From JBOGWY01 sp050694015 (lineage in GTDB: Bacteria; Actinomycetota; CADDZG01; WHSQ01), in assembly GCA_050694015.1 (NCBI GenBank), contig JBOGWY010000157.1:1-38197 (forward strand): 38,197 nucleotides of DNA, read 5' to 3'. Made by a program: the position numbers and the translations under genes. Of the stretch, positions 7,974 through 14,538 are shown one piece after another. Position 1 is the first letter of the stretch, and every line of letters starts with the position of its first letter. Below the pieces are notes generated by a model that worked only from the letters and a program-made list of their open reading frames with translations, had not been told where the DNA came from and searched no databases.

Positions 7974-9436
7974 GCCGCTGGTTCGGTCGAAGTCGGGATC
8001 GGCCTCTCCTCAGGCTGCTTGGCCGGCGGCGGGACGACGTCGTCGATGCGGGCACCGCACTTACGGCACACGTAGGCGTGCTCGTCCGCGCGGTAATCGG
8101 CGATCCCAAGACAGGTGACGCACGAGGTCGAACCGTCCTTGTCCGGGTCCATGGCCCAGGGACGAAGAAGGTTGTCAGGCTTGTCCTTCAGACGGTCGTA
8201 GCTCGCCTGCATCGACTCCAGCAGCTCGCGGCTCTGCTCCTGACAACCGGTGTCGTACGGGTTGCCCTGCAGCGCCCGGATGAACGCCTCGCGGTGCCTC
8301 GGCGTGGTGACGAAGCGGGTGACGAGGTTCTGCAGGCGGTAGAAGATCTCGATCAGGTCGTACCAGACGTCGACGCCGGCGTTCACGCGGGTGTGGAAGC
8401 GGTCGAACGCCTCCTCCTCGTTGCCGCCGTTGAAGACCTCGACGATCGTGTTGTACGCGTGGTCCGCCGAGAACAGCGCGACGTCCACGCCAGAGCTGAA
8501 GATCGGGTCGACGAACTTCAGGGCGTCGCCGATGAGCAGCCAGCCGGGGCCGGCGTAGCGCTCGATGTTGTAGCTGTAGTCGCCTTCGATCCAGAACGGC
8601 TTGATCTGGACGGCGTCTTCCATCGCGTGCTTGAACGTGCGGTTGCGGTCGATGAGGGCGGAGAAGAACTCCTCGTAGCTCCTGCCGGAGCGCTGGAAGT
8701 CGTTCTTGTCCATGACGAGACCGATCGACCAGTGGCCGTTGCGGAGCGGGAACTGCCACCCCCACGCCTGGTTCAATCCGATGAAGTAGAAGAGGCTGTA
8801 ACCGGCGAAGTGGTCGGGCGGCGGCTTGACGTTGTCGAACCACGAGTACATGCAGAACTGGTTGAACTTCTTGTCTTTGGTCTTCAACTTGAGCTGGTTC
8901 GCGATCAGACACCGGCGCCCGCTCGCGTCGACGATCAGCTTGGCCCGAAGCTCCCTCTCCCAGCCGTCGATGATCTTGGCGCGCACGCCGACGGCACGGC
9001 CCTCTTCGAAGATGACTTCCTTGACCTGGACGCCCTGAAGCACCTTGGCGCCGTTCTCGTGAGCGTGACGGATCAACATCGCGTCCATCGTGTCGCGCTC
9101 GACGTTGTAGGTGTAGGGCTGCTTGTTGTTACCGAACTGGAAGTCGAAGAGTGGAACGTCGACGAACTTCCACAGCGGCGAGCGTGGCCCGACCCAACCC
9201 GAGCCCGGCTTATGGGTCATGCCGGATTCGTTCATCTTGTCGAGGAACCCGAGCTTGTCGAAGATGAGGTTCGTCGAGGGCACGAGCGACTCGCCGACGT
9301 GCTCGCGGGGGTGGATGTCTTTCTCGATGACCAGAACGCTGTAGCCGTCCCGTCCGAGCAGTGTGCCGAGCGCAGACCCCGCCGGCCCCCCTCCGATGAT
9401 GATGACGTCTGCGTCGTAGTGCTGCTCTTCTGGCAT
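7970..9436 (-). CDS. FAD-dependent halogenase-like oxidoreductase with C-terminal CxxC/CxxC knuckle
   Basis: A 488-residue flavoprotein. DADVIIIGGGPAGSALGTLL (8-27) is the FAD-binding Rossmann motif, and VGESLVPST follows at 47. K76 in THKPGSGW sits where flavin-dependent halogenases carry the active-site Lys. AWGWQFPL resembles the halogenase WxWxIP motif, and LIGDALKFVDPIFSSGVDVAL is the FAD-pyrophosphate/halogenase motif. After about residue 425 come SCVTCLG and YVCRKCGA, two CxxC pairs that look like a zinc ribbon and are not part of the usual family. ATG 9436 has GGGAGG seven bases upstream. It is the first gene of the minus operon. It could be a halogenase or a geranylgeranyl-reductase/hydroxylase relative; substrate is unknown. 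Confidence 0.85.
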   Translation of the reverse strand: MPEEQHYDADVIIIGGGPAGSALGTLLGRDGYSVLVIEKDIHPREHVGESLVPSTNLIFDKLGFLDKMNESGMTHKPGSGWVGPRSPLWKFVDVPLFDFQFGNNKQPYTYNVERDTMDAMLIRHAHENGAKVLQGVQVKEVIFEEGRAVGVRAKIIDGWERELRAKLIVDASGRRCLIANQLKLKTKDKKFNQFCMYSWFDNVKPPPDHFAGYSLFYFIGLNQAWGWQFPLRNGHWSIGLVMDKNDFQRSGRSYEEFFSALIDRNRTFKHAMEDAVQIKPFWIEGDYSYNIERYAGPGWLLIGDALKFVDPIFSSGVDVALFSADHAYNTIVEVFNGGNEEEAFDRFHTRVNAGVDVWYDLIEIFYRLQNLVTRFVTTPRHREAFIRALQGNPYDTGCQEQSRELLESMQASYDRLKDKPDNLLRPWAMDPDKDGSTSCVTCLGIADYRADEHAYVCRKCGARIDDVVPPPAKQPEERPIPTSTEPAA

Positions 9437-9511
9437 GGATGTCCTCCCGGCGCGTGCTTTTCGTACGTGCCGCTAATCACAAGCTCTACGCAGAGATGCG
9501 GCGTGAGCCAT

Positions 9512-9571
9512 ACGTCGTACTTTTGATACGGGTGCAAACCGATGCCGCGGCTGAGGGCTCTCACCTAGCTT
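9512..9571 (+). promoter_or_regulatory. Promoter of the tat operon: CGTAC-N4-GATAC box and TAGCTT -10
   Basis: A variant box, CGTACTTTTGATAC (9516-9529), is followed 36 bp later by TAGCTT (9566-9571), which fits the actinobacterial TAnnnT -10. The same geometry recurs at 13005-13080 and 14431-14506. A good ribosome-binding site (AGGGGAGAG, from 9589) and a GTG at 9605 lie downstream. Promoter identity is inferred from spacing and recurrence. Confidence 0.55.
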
Positions 9572-9604
9572 GGTGTTCCATCACTCAGAGGGGAGAGAGC
9601 GCCC

Positions 9605-9667
9605 GTGGAACATGCCGCACGTCGTTCGATGCGGCGGATCCGAGTCAGGGTCCGCGTCTCCAAGTGA
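9605..9667 (+). CDS. Possible 20-residue basic leader peptide
   Basis: GTG 9605 follows AGGGGAGAG at about nine bases and opens a short frame, VEHAARRSMRRIRVRVRVSK, ending at TGA 9665-9667. That stop overlaps GTG 9664 of the next gene as GTGA. The peptide is strongly basic with alternating Arg-Val. It may be a real small protein, or a leader that couples translation to the following gene. Only the ribosome-binding site and the exact overlap support it. Confidence 0.4.
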   Translation: MEHAARRSMRRIRVRVRVSK

Positions 9668-9948
9668 CGGCCGCCAACCCTCGCTGGCTCCAGGAGGCTC
9701 CGGTCGCCGGAGAACACCTGTCCATCGTCGAGCGGATCGTCGTATCGCCCTGCTGGGGCCGTCTTCGTGCGGGTGAGCTCGCCAAGGGCGATGCCGTCGA
9801 GAGCGGCACCGTCATCGGCCATCTCGAAGAAGCGGGCGAGCAGATCCCTGTGGTCTCGCACGCTGCCGGCGCGTTCGTGTGCTGGCTCGCGTGGGACGGG
9901 CAGCGGCTGGCGCAAGGCCGTCCGGTCGCTCTGATCCGCGCTACCTGA
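9664..9948 (+). CDS. Biotinyl/lipoyl-like domain protein lacking the modified lysine
   Basis: A 94-residue frame starting at GTG 9664 (VTAANPRWLQEAPVAGEHLS). The central pattern is VVSPCWGRLRAGELAKGDAV, then GTVIGHLEEAGEQIPVVSHA and GAFVCWLAWDGQRLAQGRPV. This matches the beta-hairpin repeat of biotin-carboxyl-carrier/lipoyl domains, including the G-Q-x-V/L-x-x-G turn. Where the family has EAMKM with the modified Lys, this protein has EEAGEQ, so it probably cannot be biotinylated or lipoylated. It is eight bases upstream of tatA in one operon, so a structural role near the Tat system or an unrelated binding role is possible. Function unknown. Confidence 0.6.
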   Translation: MTAANPRWLQEAPVAGEHLSIVERIVVSPCWGRLRAGELAKGDAVESGTVIGHLEEAGEQIPVVSHAAGAFVCWLAWDGQRLAQGRPVALIRAT

Positions 9949-9956
9949 GAGCCGTC

Positions 9957-10187
9957 ATGCCCCAGATAGGTCCCCTTGAGATCCTGATGGTCGGCGTCCT
10001 CGCGCTACTCGTGTTCGGACCCGACAAGCTCCCCGGCATGCTGCGGGGCGCGGGCCGCGCGCTGGGCGAGTTCCGCCGCATCTCCGCGTCGGTGAAGCAA
10101 GAGTTCAAAGAGGGCCTACTGGACGACGAGGCGCCGGCGACTACCACGATGCCCGCGGCGGCGCCCGCGGAGGCCTCCGATGGCTAG
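9957..10187 (+). CDS. tatA: Sec-independent protein translocase TatA/TatB family protein
   Basis: A 76-residue protein, MPQIGPLEILMVGVLALLVF, with one N-terminal membrane helix. The FGPDKLP hinge follows, then an amphipathic helix (RGAGRALGEFRRIS) and a short acidic/Ala-Pro tail. This is the TatA/B architecture, the pore-forming or receptor subunit for export of folded proteins with twin-arginine signals. The last eight bases overlap the tatC start, as expected for a tatAC operon. By length it is TatA-like, but the E-x-L/I-x-VG-type start also fits short TatB proteins. The following tatA copy at 10992 suggests the two may divide the A and B roles. Confidence 0.92.
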   Translation: MPQIGPLEILMVGVLALLVFGPDKLPGMLRGAGRALGEFRRISASVKQEFKEGLLDDEAPATTTMPAAAPAEASDG

Positions 10188-10995
10188 AGCCGAAGCGCTC
10201 CCCGGGAGGCGCTTCTCGTTCCGCAGGCGCACTCCCGTCGATCCCGAAGGCCGCATGCCGGTCATGGATCACCTCCGCGAGCTACGGCGTCGGATCGTCA
10301 TCTCTCTCGCCGCGTTCGTGGTCTTCTCCATCGCCGGATTCGTCTTCTTCGCACCCCTGATCGACTTCCTGCTCGAACCCCTGTGCGGAGTCGGCGCCGA
10401 CAAACTCGGCCCCCAGGGCTGCTCCCTCGTCTTCACGAAGGCGACCGGCGCGTTCATGGTGCAGATGAAGGTGGCCGCGCTCGTCGGGCTGTTCGTGTCG
10501 TCGCCGGTGTGGCTTTACCACCTGTGGGCGTTCACGGTTCCCGCGCTGTCCACGACCGAGAGGCGTTACTCGAAGCCGTTCGTCGCGAGCTCGGTCCTGC
10601 TGTTCTCCTCGGGCGCGGTGCTCGCCTACGTCACGCTGCCCAAGGCGCTGGAGTTCCTGCTGAGCTTCGGTGCCGGTCGCCTCACCCCGCTGCTGCAGGC
10701 CGATACGTACCTAAACCTCGTCATGCTGGTGACGCTCGCGTTCGGGGCGATGTTCGAGGTGCCGCTGTTCCTCTTCTTCCTCGGCCTCGTGGGTGTCGTC
10801 ACCCCGCAACGGCTCCGTCGTTACCGCAAGCACTCGATCATCGCGATCGCGGCGCTATCCGCGGTCGTCACGCCGAGCCAGGACCCCATCACGATGCTCG
10901 TGATGGCGGTGCCGGTCTACGGCCTCTACGAACTGAACATCTGGCTTCTCTCGATCATCGACAAACGTAAGAAACGGAAAGGAGCAGTCACATGA
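10180..10995 (+). CDS. tatC: Sec-independent protein translocase TatC
   Basis: A 271-residue membrane protein with six predicted helices. MDHLRELRRRIVISLAAF (29-46) is the conserved cytoplasmic N-terminal TatC motif that recognises twin-arginine signals. PVWLYHLWAFTVPAL with a following Glu (about 109-127) and FGAMFEVPLFLFFLGLVGVV (188-207; the F-E-x-P motif) are further TatC hallmarks. The C-terminus is basic (DKRKKRKG). ATG 10180 overlaps tatA by eight bases, and its stop overlaps the next tatA as ATGA. Residues 182-268 are duplicated at 12555-12821. Confidence 0.97.
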   Translation: MARAEALPGRRFSFRRRTPVDPEGRMPVMDHLRELRRRIVISLAAFVVFSIAGFVFFAPLIDFLLEPLCGVGADKLGPQGCSLVFTKATGAFMVQMKVAALVGLFVSSPVWLYHLWAFTVPALSTTERRYSKPFVASSVLLFSSGAVLAYVTLPKALEFLLSFGAGRLTPLLQADTYLNLVMLVTLAFGAMFEVPLFLFFLGLVGVVTPQRLRRYRKHSIIAIAALSAVVTPSQDPITMLVMAVPVYGLYELNIWLLSIIDKRKKRKGAVT

Positions 10996-11132
10996 GTCTT
11001 CCCGGGGGACCGGAGCTATTGATCGTGCTCGTCATCGTCATGCTCGTCTTCGGCGCGTCGCGTCTGCCGAAGCTCGCTCGTTCGATGGGCCAGGCCGGCA
11101 AGGAGTTCAAGACGGGCCTGAAAGAGGGCTAT
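10715..11132 (+). repeat. Parent segment of the tatC-3'/tatA duplication
   Basis: This ~418-bp stretch covers the last third of tatC and most of the following tatA. It aligns end to end, including the short intergenic stretch, with 12547-12965. Differences are concentrated at third codon positions (for example FGAMFEVPLF and FGAMFEMPLF with several silent changes). The copies are therefore diverged homologues and not a recent exact duplication. Confidence 0.9.
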
Positions 11133-11177
11133 GCCGTCGACGAGACCGACGACGAGGCTGAGGTGAAGGACGCCTGA
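10992..11177 (+). CDS. tatA: TatA-family protein, second gene of the tat cluster
   Basis: A 61-residue protein, MSLPGGPELLIVLVIVMLVF, with one membrane helix, the FGASRLPKLARS hinge and amphipathic helix, and a very acidic tail (DETDDEAEVKDA). It is a canonical minimal TatA. GGAG about eight bases upstream of ATG serves as ribosome-binding site. The stop overlaps the UDP-glucose dehydrogenase ATG as TGATG. It probably forms the translocation oligomer, with the 9957 gene acting as a second TatA or TatB. It is closely related to the copy at 12824. Confidence 0.93.
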   Translation: MSLPGGPELLIVLVIVMLVFGASRLPKLARSMGQAGKEFKTGLKEGYAVDETDDEAEVKDA

Positions 11178-12517
11178 TGCGACTAGCCGTTGTCGGAACC
11201 GGGCACGTAGGCCTCGTCACGTGCGTGACGATGGCCTCGGTCGGTCACGATGTCGTAGGTATCGACGCCGATGCCATAAAGATCGACTCGATCGCGAACG
11301 GGATCGCGCCGTTCTTCGAGCCGGGCCTCGAGGAAGCGCTGAACACGGAGCTCGCATCTGGACGACTGCGCTTCACGACGGATGCCCGCGCTGCGATCGA
11401 AGGAGCCGAGGTGGTGTTCATCAGCGTTGGAACGCCGCCGCGCGCGACCGGCGAGGCGAACCTGATCGCGGTCGAGGACGCGGCCCGCACCGTTGCCCGC
11501 TACGCGACGGGGCCGTGCGTGATCGCCGAGAAATCCACGGTTCCCACCGGCACCGCCCGCATGATCCGCCGCATCATCACTCGGGAACGTCCCGATCTCG
11601 CGGGCTCGCTCGAGGTCGTGTCCAACCCGGAGTTCCTGCGCGAGGGCCTCGCGATGCACGACGCGCTCCAGCCCGATCGGATCGTGGTCGGAGCGGAGTC
11701 GGAGTGGGCCCGCGAAGTCATGCGCCGCGCCTATCGGCCGTTCGTCGTTCAGGGGGCGGATCTGATCGAGACCGATATCGCGACCGCGGAGCTAGCGAAG
11801 CACGCGTGCAACGCGTTCCTCGCGCTCAAGATCTCGTTCGCCAACGCCATGGCCCGCATCTCCGAGCTTTCGGGAGCCAACGTGGAGCTCGTCACCGAAG
11901 TCATGGGCAAAGACCCACGCATCGGTCCCGCGTTCCTCAAGGCCGGGATCGGATACGGAGGCTCGTGCTTCCCGAAGGACATACAAGCATTGCGCCGCGT
12001 TGCCGAAACTCTGGGCTACGACTTCCCTCTGCTCGACGAGGTGCAGCGGATCAATGATGAAGCCGTCGATGCGGTCGTGACGAAGGTCAAGGCCGCGCTG
12101 TGGAACCTCGAGGACAAGAAGGTCGCCCTTCTCGGGCTCGCATTCAAGCCGGGCACGGACGACATCCGCTTCGCTCCCGCTCTTGCAATCGCTCGCCGTC
12201 TCATCGACGAGGGCACACACGTGGTGGGGTACGACCCGATCGCGGGGGCGCATGCACAGGCCGAGATCCCGCAGCTCGCCGTCACGACCGATCCCTACGA
12301 CGCTATCGACGGCGCCCACTGCGCGGTCGTCTGTACCGAGTGGGACGAGGTCGCGACGCTGGATCTCGAGCGCGTCCGCGATCTCATGCAGTACCCGATC
12401 GTCGTCGACGGCCGCAACCTCTACGACGCGATCCGGATGCAGGCACTCGGATTCACCTACGACGCCGTGGGGATGCCGGGGGCGGCCGAGGCGCTCGAGG
12501 TCACGCCGACGGCGTAG
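11177..12517 (+). CDS. ugd: UDP-glucose/UDP-hexose 6-dehydrogenase
   Basis: A 446-residue enzyme of the UDP-glucose/GDP-mannose dehydrogenase family, oxidising UDP-glucose to UDP-glucuronate with two NAD+. MRLAVVGTGHVGLVTCVTMA is the NAD-binding motif. Also present are VFISVGTPPR, EKSTVPTGTA, NPEFLREGLA, the central-helix Lys in ELAKHACNAFLALKISFANA, and GYGGSCFPKD with catalytic C264. The C-terminal UDP-binding domain contains LLGLAFKPGTDD. It is translationally coupled to tatA (TGATG), an odd partner. It may supply glucuronate for envelope glycans. Its TAG stop lies at the start of box C. Confidence 0.95.
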   Translation: MRLAVVGTGHVGLVTCVTMASVGHDVVGIDADAIKIDSIANGIAPFFEPGLEEALNTELASGRLRFTTDARAAIEGAEVVFISVGTPPRATGEANLIAVEDAARTVARYATGPCVIAEKSTVPTGTARMIRRIITRERPDLAGSLEVVSNPEFLREGLAMHDALQPDRIVVGAESEWAREVMRRAYRPFVVQGADLIETDIATAELAKHACNAFLALKISFANAMARISELSGANVELVTEVMGKDPRIGPAFLKAGIGYGGSCFPKDIQALRRVAETLGYDFPLLDEVQRINDEAVDAVVTKVKAALWNLEDKKVALLGLAFKPGTDDIRFAPALAIARRLIDEGTHVVGYDPIAGAHAQAEIPQLAVTTDPYDAIDGAHCAVVCTEWDEVATLDLERVRDLMQYPIVVDGRNLYDAIRMQALGFTYDAVGMPGAAEALEVTPTA

Positions 12518-12549
12518 ACGCGTCCCGCGTTCTCCGTAGAACAGAGACC
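12514..12549 (+). repeat. Box C, first copy of the 36-bp GACGC...GATACC element
   Basis: GTAGACGCGTCCCGCGTTCT followed by CCGTAGAACAGAGACC. It overlaps the TAG stop of the UDP-glucose dehydrogenase. It matches boxes D (13005-13041) and E (14431-14467) at nearly every position, except that GATACC is GAGACC here. No TAGCCT -10 follows; the truncated tatC begins immediately downstream. It therefore looks like a disrupted or orphan copy of a promoter box. Confidence 0.75.
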
Positions 12550-12821
12550 TCGTCATGCTGGTCACGCTCGCGTTCGGCGCGATGTTCGAGATGCCGCTGT
12601 TCCTGTTCTTCCTGGGGCTCGTCGGCGTGGTCACTCCGGCGCTGCTGCGGCGTTTCCGCAAGCACTCGATCATCGGGATCGCCGCCCTGTCCGCGGTCGT
12701 CACTCCGAGCCAGGACCCCATCACGATGATGGTGATGGCGATCCCCGTGTACAGGCTCTACGAACTGAACATCTGGGTTCTGTCGATCGTCGATAAACGG
12801 AAGAAACGGAAGGAGACATAA
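12547..12821 (+). pseudogene. Truncated tatC: C-terminal third only
   Basis: The frame MLVTLAFGAMFEMPLFLFFL to DKRKKRKET (from ATG 12555) matches TatC residues 182-268, carrying the last two membrane helices and the basic tail. The N-terminal motif and the first four helices are absent. No ribosome-binding site precedes ATG 12555. Homology begins abruptly at ACCTCGTCATGCTGG, directly after box C, which marks the recombination junction. Differences from tatC are largely silent, so the source gene evolved as a working tatC before truncation. It cannot act as TatC; a residual peptide product is possible but unsupported. Confidence 0.8.
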
Positions 12822-12823
12822 CG

Positions 12824-13030
12824 ATGGGTCTACCCGGTGGACCGGAGCTGTTGATCATCCTCGTCATCGTCATGCTCGTCTTTAGTGCCTCGCGGCTCCC
12901 GAAGCTGGCGCGCTCGATAGGCCAGGCCGGCAAGGAGTTCAAGACCGGCATGAAAGAGGGCTACACAGAGAGTGAAGAAGACGAGAAGGAAGAGGCCCCG
13001 CGCCGTAGACGCCTCCCGCGTTCTGCGTAG
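12824..13030 (+). CDS. tatA: TatA-family protein, duplicate copy with altered C-terminus
   Basis: A 68-residue TatA, MGLPGGPELLIILVIVMLVF, then the hinge SASRLPKLARSIGQAGKEFK and an acidic stretch (ESEEDEKEE). It is close to the 10992 product. The final residues, PRRRRLPRSA, are encoded by box D: the frame reads through GTAGACGC out of phase and stops at the TAG inside the box. This suggests the 3' end was replaced when the segment was inserted. AGGAG nine bases upstream of ATG looks functional. The usual FG at the hinge is FS here. Whether it is expressed depends on a promoter upstream, since the truncated tatC has none evident. Confidence 0.8.
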   Translation: MGLPGGPELLIILVIVMLVFSASRLPKLARSIGQAGKEFKTGMKEGYTESEEDEKEEAPRRRRLPRSA

Positions 13031-13080
13031 CACAGATACCCCTACGACTTATGGTCGCGGTCGGCGCGCTCTCCTAGCCT
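13005..13080 (+). promoter_or_regulatory. Box D plus TAGCCT -10, promoter of the collagen-like gene
   Basis: Box D (13005-13041) reads GTAGACGCCTCCCGCGTTCT then GCGTAGCACAGATACCC. Thirty-five bases after GATAC comes CTCCTAGCCT, with the -10 TAGCCT at 13075-13080. The arrangement is the same as at 14431-14506, one base different in spacing. The GACAGGAGGGAACC ribosome-binding site and ATG 13134 follow. The box centre lies near -50, where activators bind. No strong -35 is visible. Confidence 0.6.
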
Positions 13081-13133
13081 GCGTCGGCCACACCCGCGGA
13101 GGGCGGATCCCTTCTATCCGACAGGAGGGAACC

Positions 13134-14423
13134 ATGAGATCGATGCGTCGCTTCCCGCGTCCATCGCCCGCGATGGTCGTTGCAGTAATGGCTCTGGTGA
13201 TCGCCGCGAGCGGCGCCGCCGTGGCCGCGATCCCACACTCGGAGAGTGAAGTTTTCAACGCGTGCTACGAGAACCGCACGGGCTTCGTGCGCGTGATCGA
13301 CGTCGAGGCAGGCACCCAGTGCCACACCAGGTGGGAGACCCCCATCAGTTGGAACGCCGAAGGCCCTCAGGGGCCGCAGGGTCTTCCCGGCCCCCAGGGT
13401 GAGCCCGGCACGCCGGGAGCCGACGGTGAGAATGGTGCACCGGGGATCGATGGCGCTCCGGGAGCCGCCGGCACGGATGGTGCTCCGGGAGCCGATGGTG
13501 ACGATGGTGCTCCGGGAGCCGATGGTGCCGATGGTGCCCCGGGAGCCGATGGTGCGGACGGCAACACGGTCCTGAACGGAACCGGCGCTCCCGCCGACGC
13601 CACCGGCGCGCTCGGCGACTTCTACCTAGACACGTCTAACGCGACCCTCTACGGACCCAAGACGGCCGATGGTTGGGGCGCGGGCGTCTCGCTCGTCGGA
13701 CCTGCGGGTGCCGACGGAACCGATGGAACCAACGGAACCGATGGAACCAACGGAACCGATGGAACGAACGGCGTCGACGGCGCCGCCCTTGTCGGGTCAA
13801 CGTGCACGCTCCCAGATGGCGATAACGGGGTTGTTCTGATGAATGTGGCCCCGAGCGGCGCCATCTCCTTCGCGTGCGCCACGACCGATAACGATGCCGA
13901 CGATGACGGGTTCTCTCCGTCAGAGGGCGACTGTGACGACTCCGATCCCGACATCAGCCCTGCCGCGGCCGAGGTTGCCGGCGACGGCATCGACAACGAC
14001 TGTGACGGGGTGATCGACGGCGGCGGTGCGATCGACTGCGACGACGGCAACCCATTCACGACGGATAATTTGGACTTCTCTAACGGCAGTTGCACCCATG
14101 TGATCGACGATGCCCTCGCCGACTCTGATGGCGATGGATACCGGGTGGTGCAAGCCGGCGGCGCTGACTGCGACGACTCCGATCCCGACATCAACCCCGG
14201 TGCGCAGGAAGTCAACGACGGGGTCGACAACGACTGCGACGGCACGATCGACGAGGGCTTCGGGGCGGTCGACCTGGACGCCGACACGTTCACCGTGGCC
14301 CAAGGGGACTGCAACGATTTCAATTCCAACATCAACCCGGCCGCGGTCGAGGTTGCGGGGGACGGCATCGACAACGACTGTGACGATCTGATCGACGAGG
14401 GGTTCTCCGTTCAGCAGATCTAG
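13134..14423 (+). CDS. Secreted collagen-like protein with MopE-type metal-binding repeats
   Basis: A 429-residue exported protein. The signal peptide is MRSMRRFPRPSPAMVVAVMA (cleavage near residue 33). Residues about 75-140 and 200-225 are Gly-x-y triple-helix repeats (GPQGPQGLPGPQGEPG; GADGTDGTNGTDGTNG), the second very Asp/Asn/Thr-rich. The C-terminal third has three copies of the D-x-DxDG, GDCDD, DGIDNDCDGxID pattern, the putative metal-binding motif of MopE-like proteins (PF11617). ATG 13134 has AGGAGGG six bases upstream. It may be a surface fibre or Ca/Cu-binding matrix protein. It lies downstream of the duplicated tatA gene, but the signal lacks a twin-arginine motif, so Sec export is likely. 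Confidence 0.85.
   Translation: MRSMRRFPRPSPAMVVAVMALVIAASGAAVAAIPHSESEVFNACYENRTGFVRVIDVEAGTQCHTRWETPISWNAEGPQGPQGLPGPQGEPGTPGADGENGAPGIDGAPGAAGTDGAPGADGDDGAPGADGADGAPGADGADGNTVLNGTGAPADATGALGDFYLDTSNATLYGPKTADGWGAGVSLVGPAGADGTDGTNGTDGTNGTDGTNGVDGAALVGSTCTLPDGDNGVVLMNVAPSGAISFACATTDNDADDDGFSPSEGDCDDSDPDISPAAAEVAGDGIDNDCDGVIDGGGAIDCDDGNPFTTDNLDFSNGSCTHVIDDALADSDGDGYRVVQAGGADCDDSDPDINPGAQEVNDGVDNDCDGTIDEGFGAVDLDADTFTVAQGDCNDFNSNINPAAVEVAGDGIDNDCDDLIDEGFSVQQI
13713..13771 (+). repeat. 18-bp tandem repeat in the collagen-like gene
   Basis: Three near-perfect units of GGAACCGATGGAACCAAC encode (GTDGTN)n. The almost exact nucleotide identity, against the more diverged repeats at 13430-13560, indicates recent expansion by slippage or unequal crossing over. 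Confidence 0.85.
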
Positions 14424-14430
14424 GCCATCG

Positions 14431-14506
14431 GAGACGCATCCCGCGTTCTCCGTAGGAGAGATACCCCGGCGGCGGCATCCCGCCGCCGGGGCCTCGCTCC
14501 TAGCCT
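14431..14506 (+). promoter_or_regulatory. Box E plus TAGCCT -10, promoter of the 82-residue gene
   Basis: Box E (14431-14467) is GAGACGCATCCCGCGTTCTC then CGTAGGAGAGATACCCC. The -10 TAGCCT is at 14501-14506, 36 bases after GATAC. The region between is occupied by a perfect 12-bp hairpin (14464-14491). ATG 14539 follows with GAGGCGG as a ribosome-binding site. Confidence 0.6.
14464..14491. terminator. Perfect 12-bp GC hairpin inside the box E promoter
   Basis: CCCCGGCGGCGG (14464-14475) pairs with CCGCCGCCGGGG (14480-14491) around CATC. No U-tract follows, so it is not a standard intrinsic terminator. It could end the collagen-like transcript 40 bp after its stop, or act as a DNA or RNA structure between the box and the -10. 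Confidence 0.5.
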
Positions 14507-14538
14507 GGTTGCAAGTTCTATAGCGAGCGAGGCGGACT

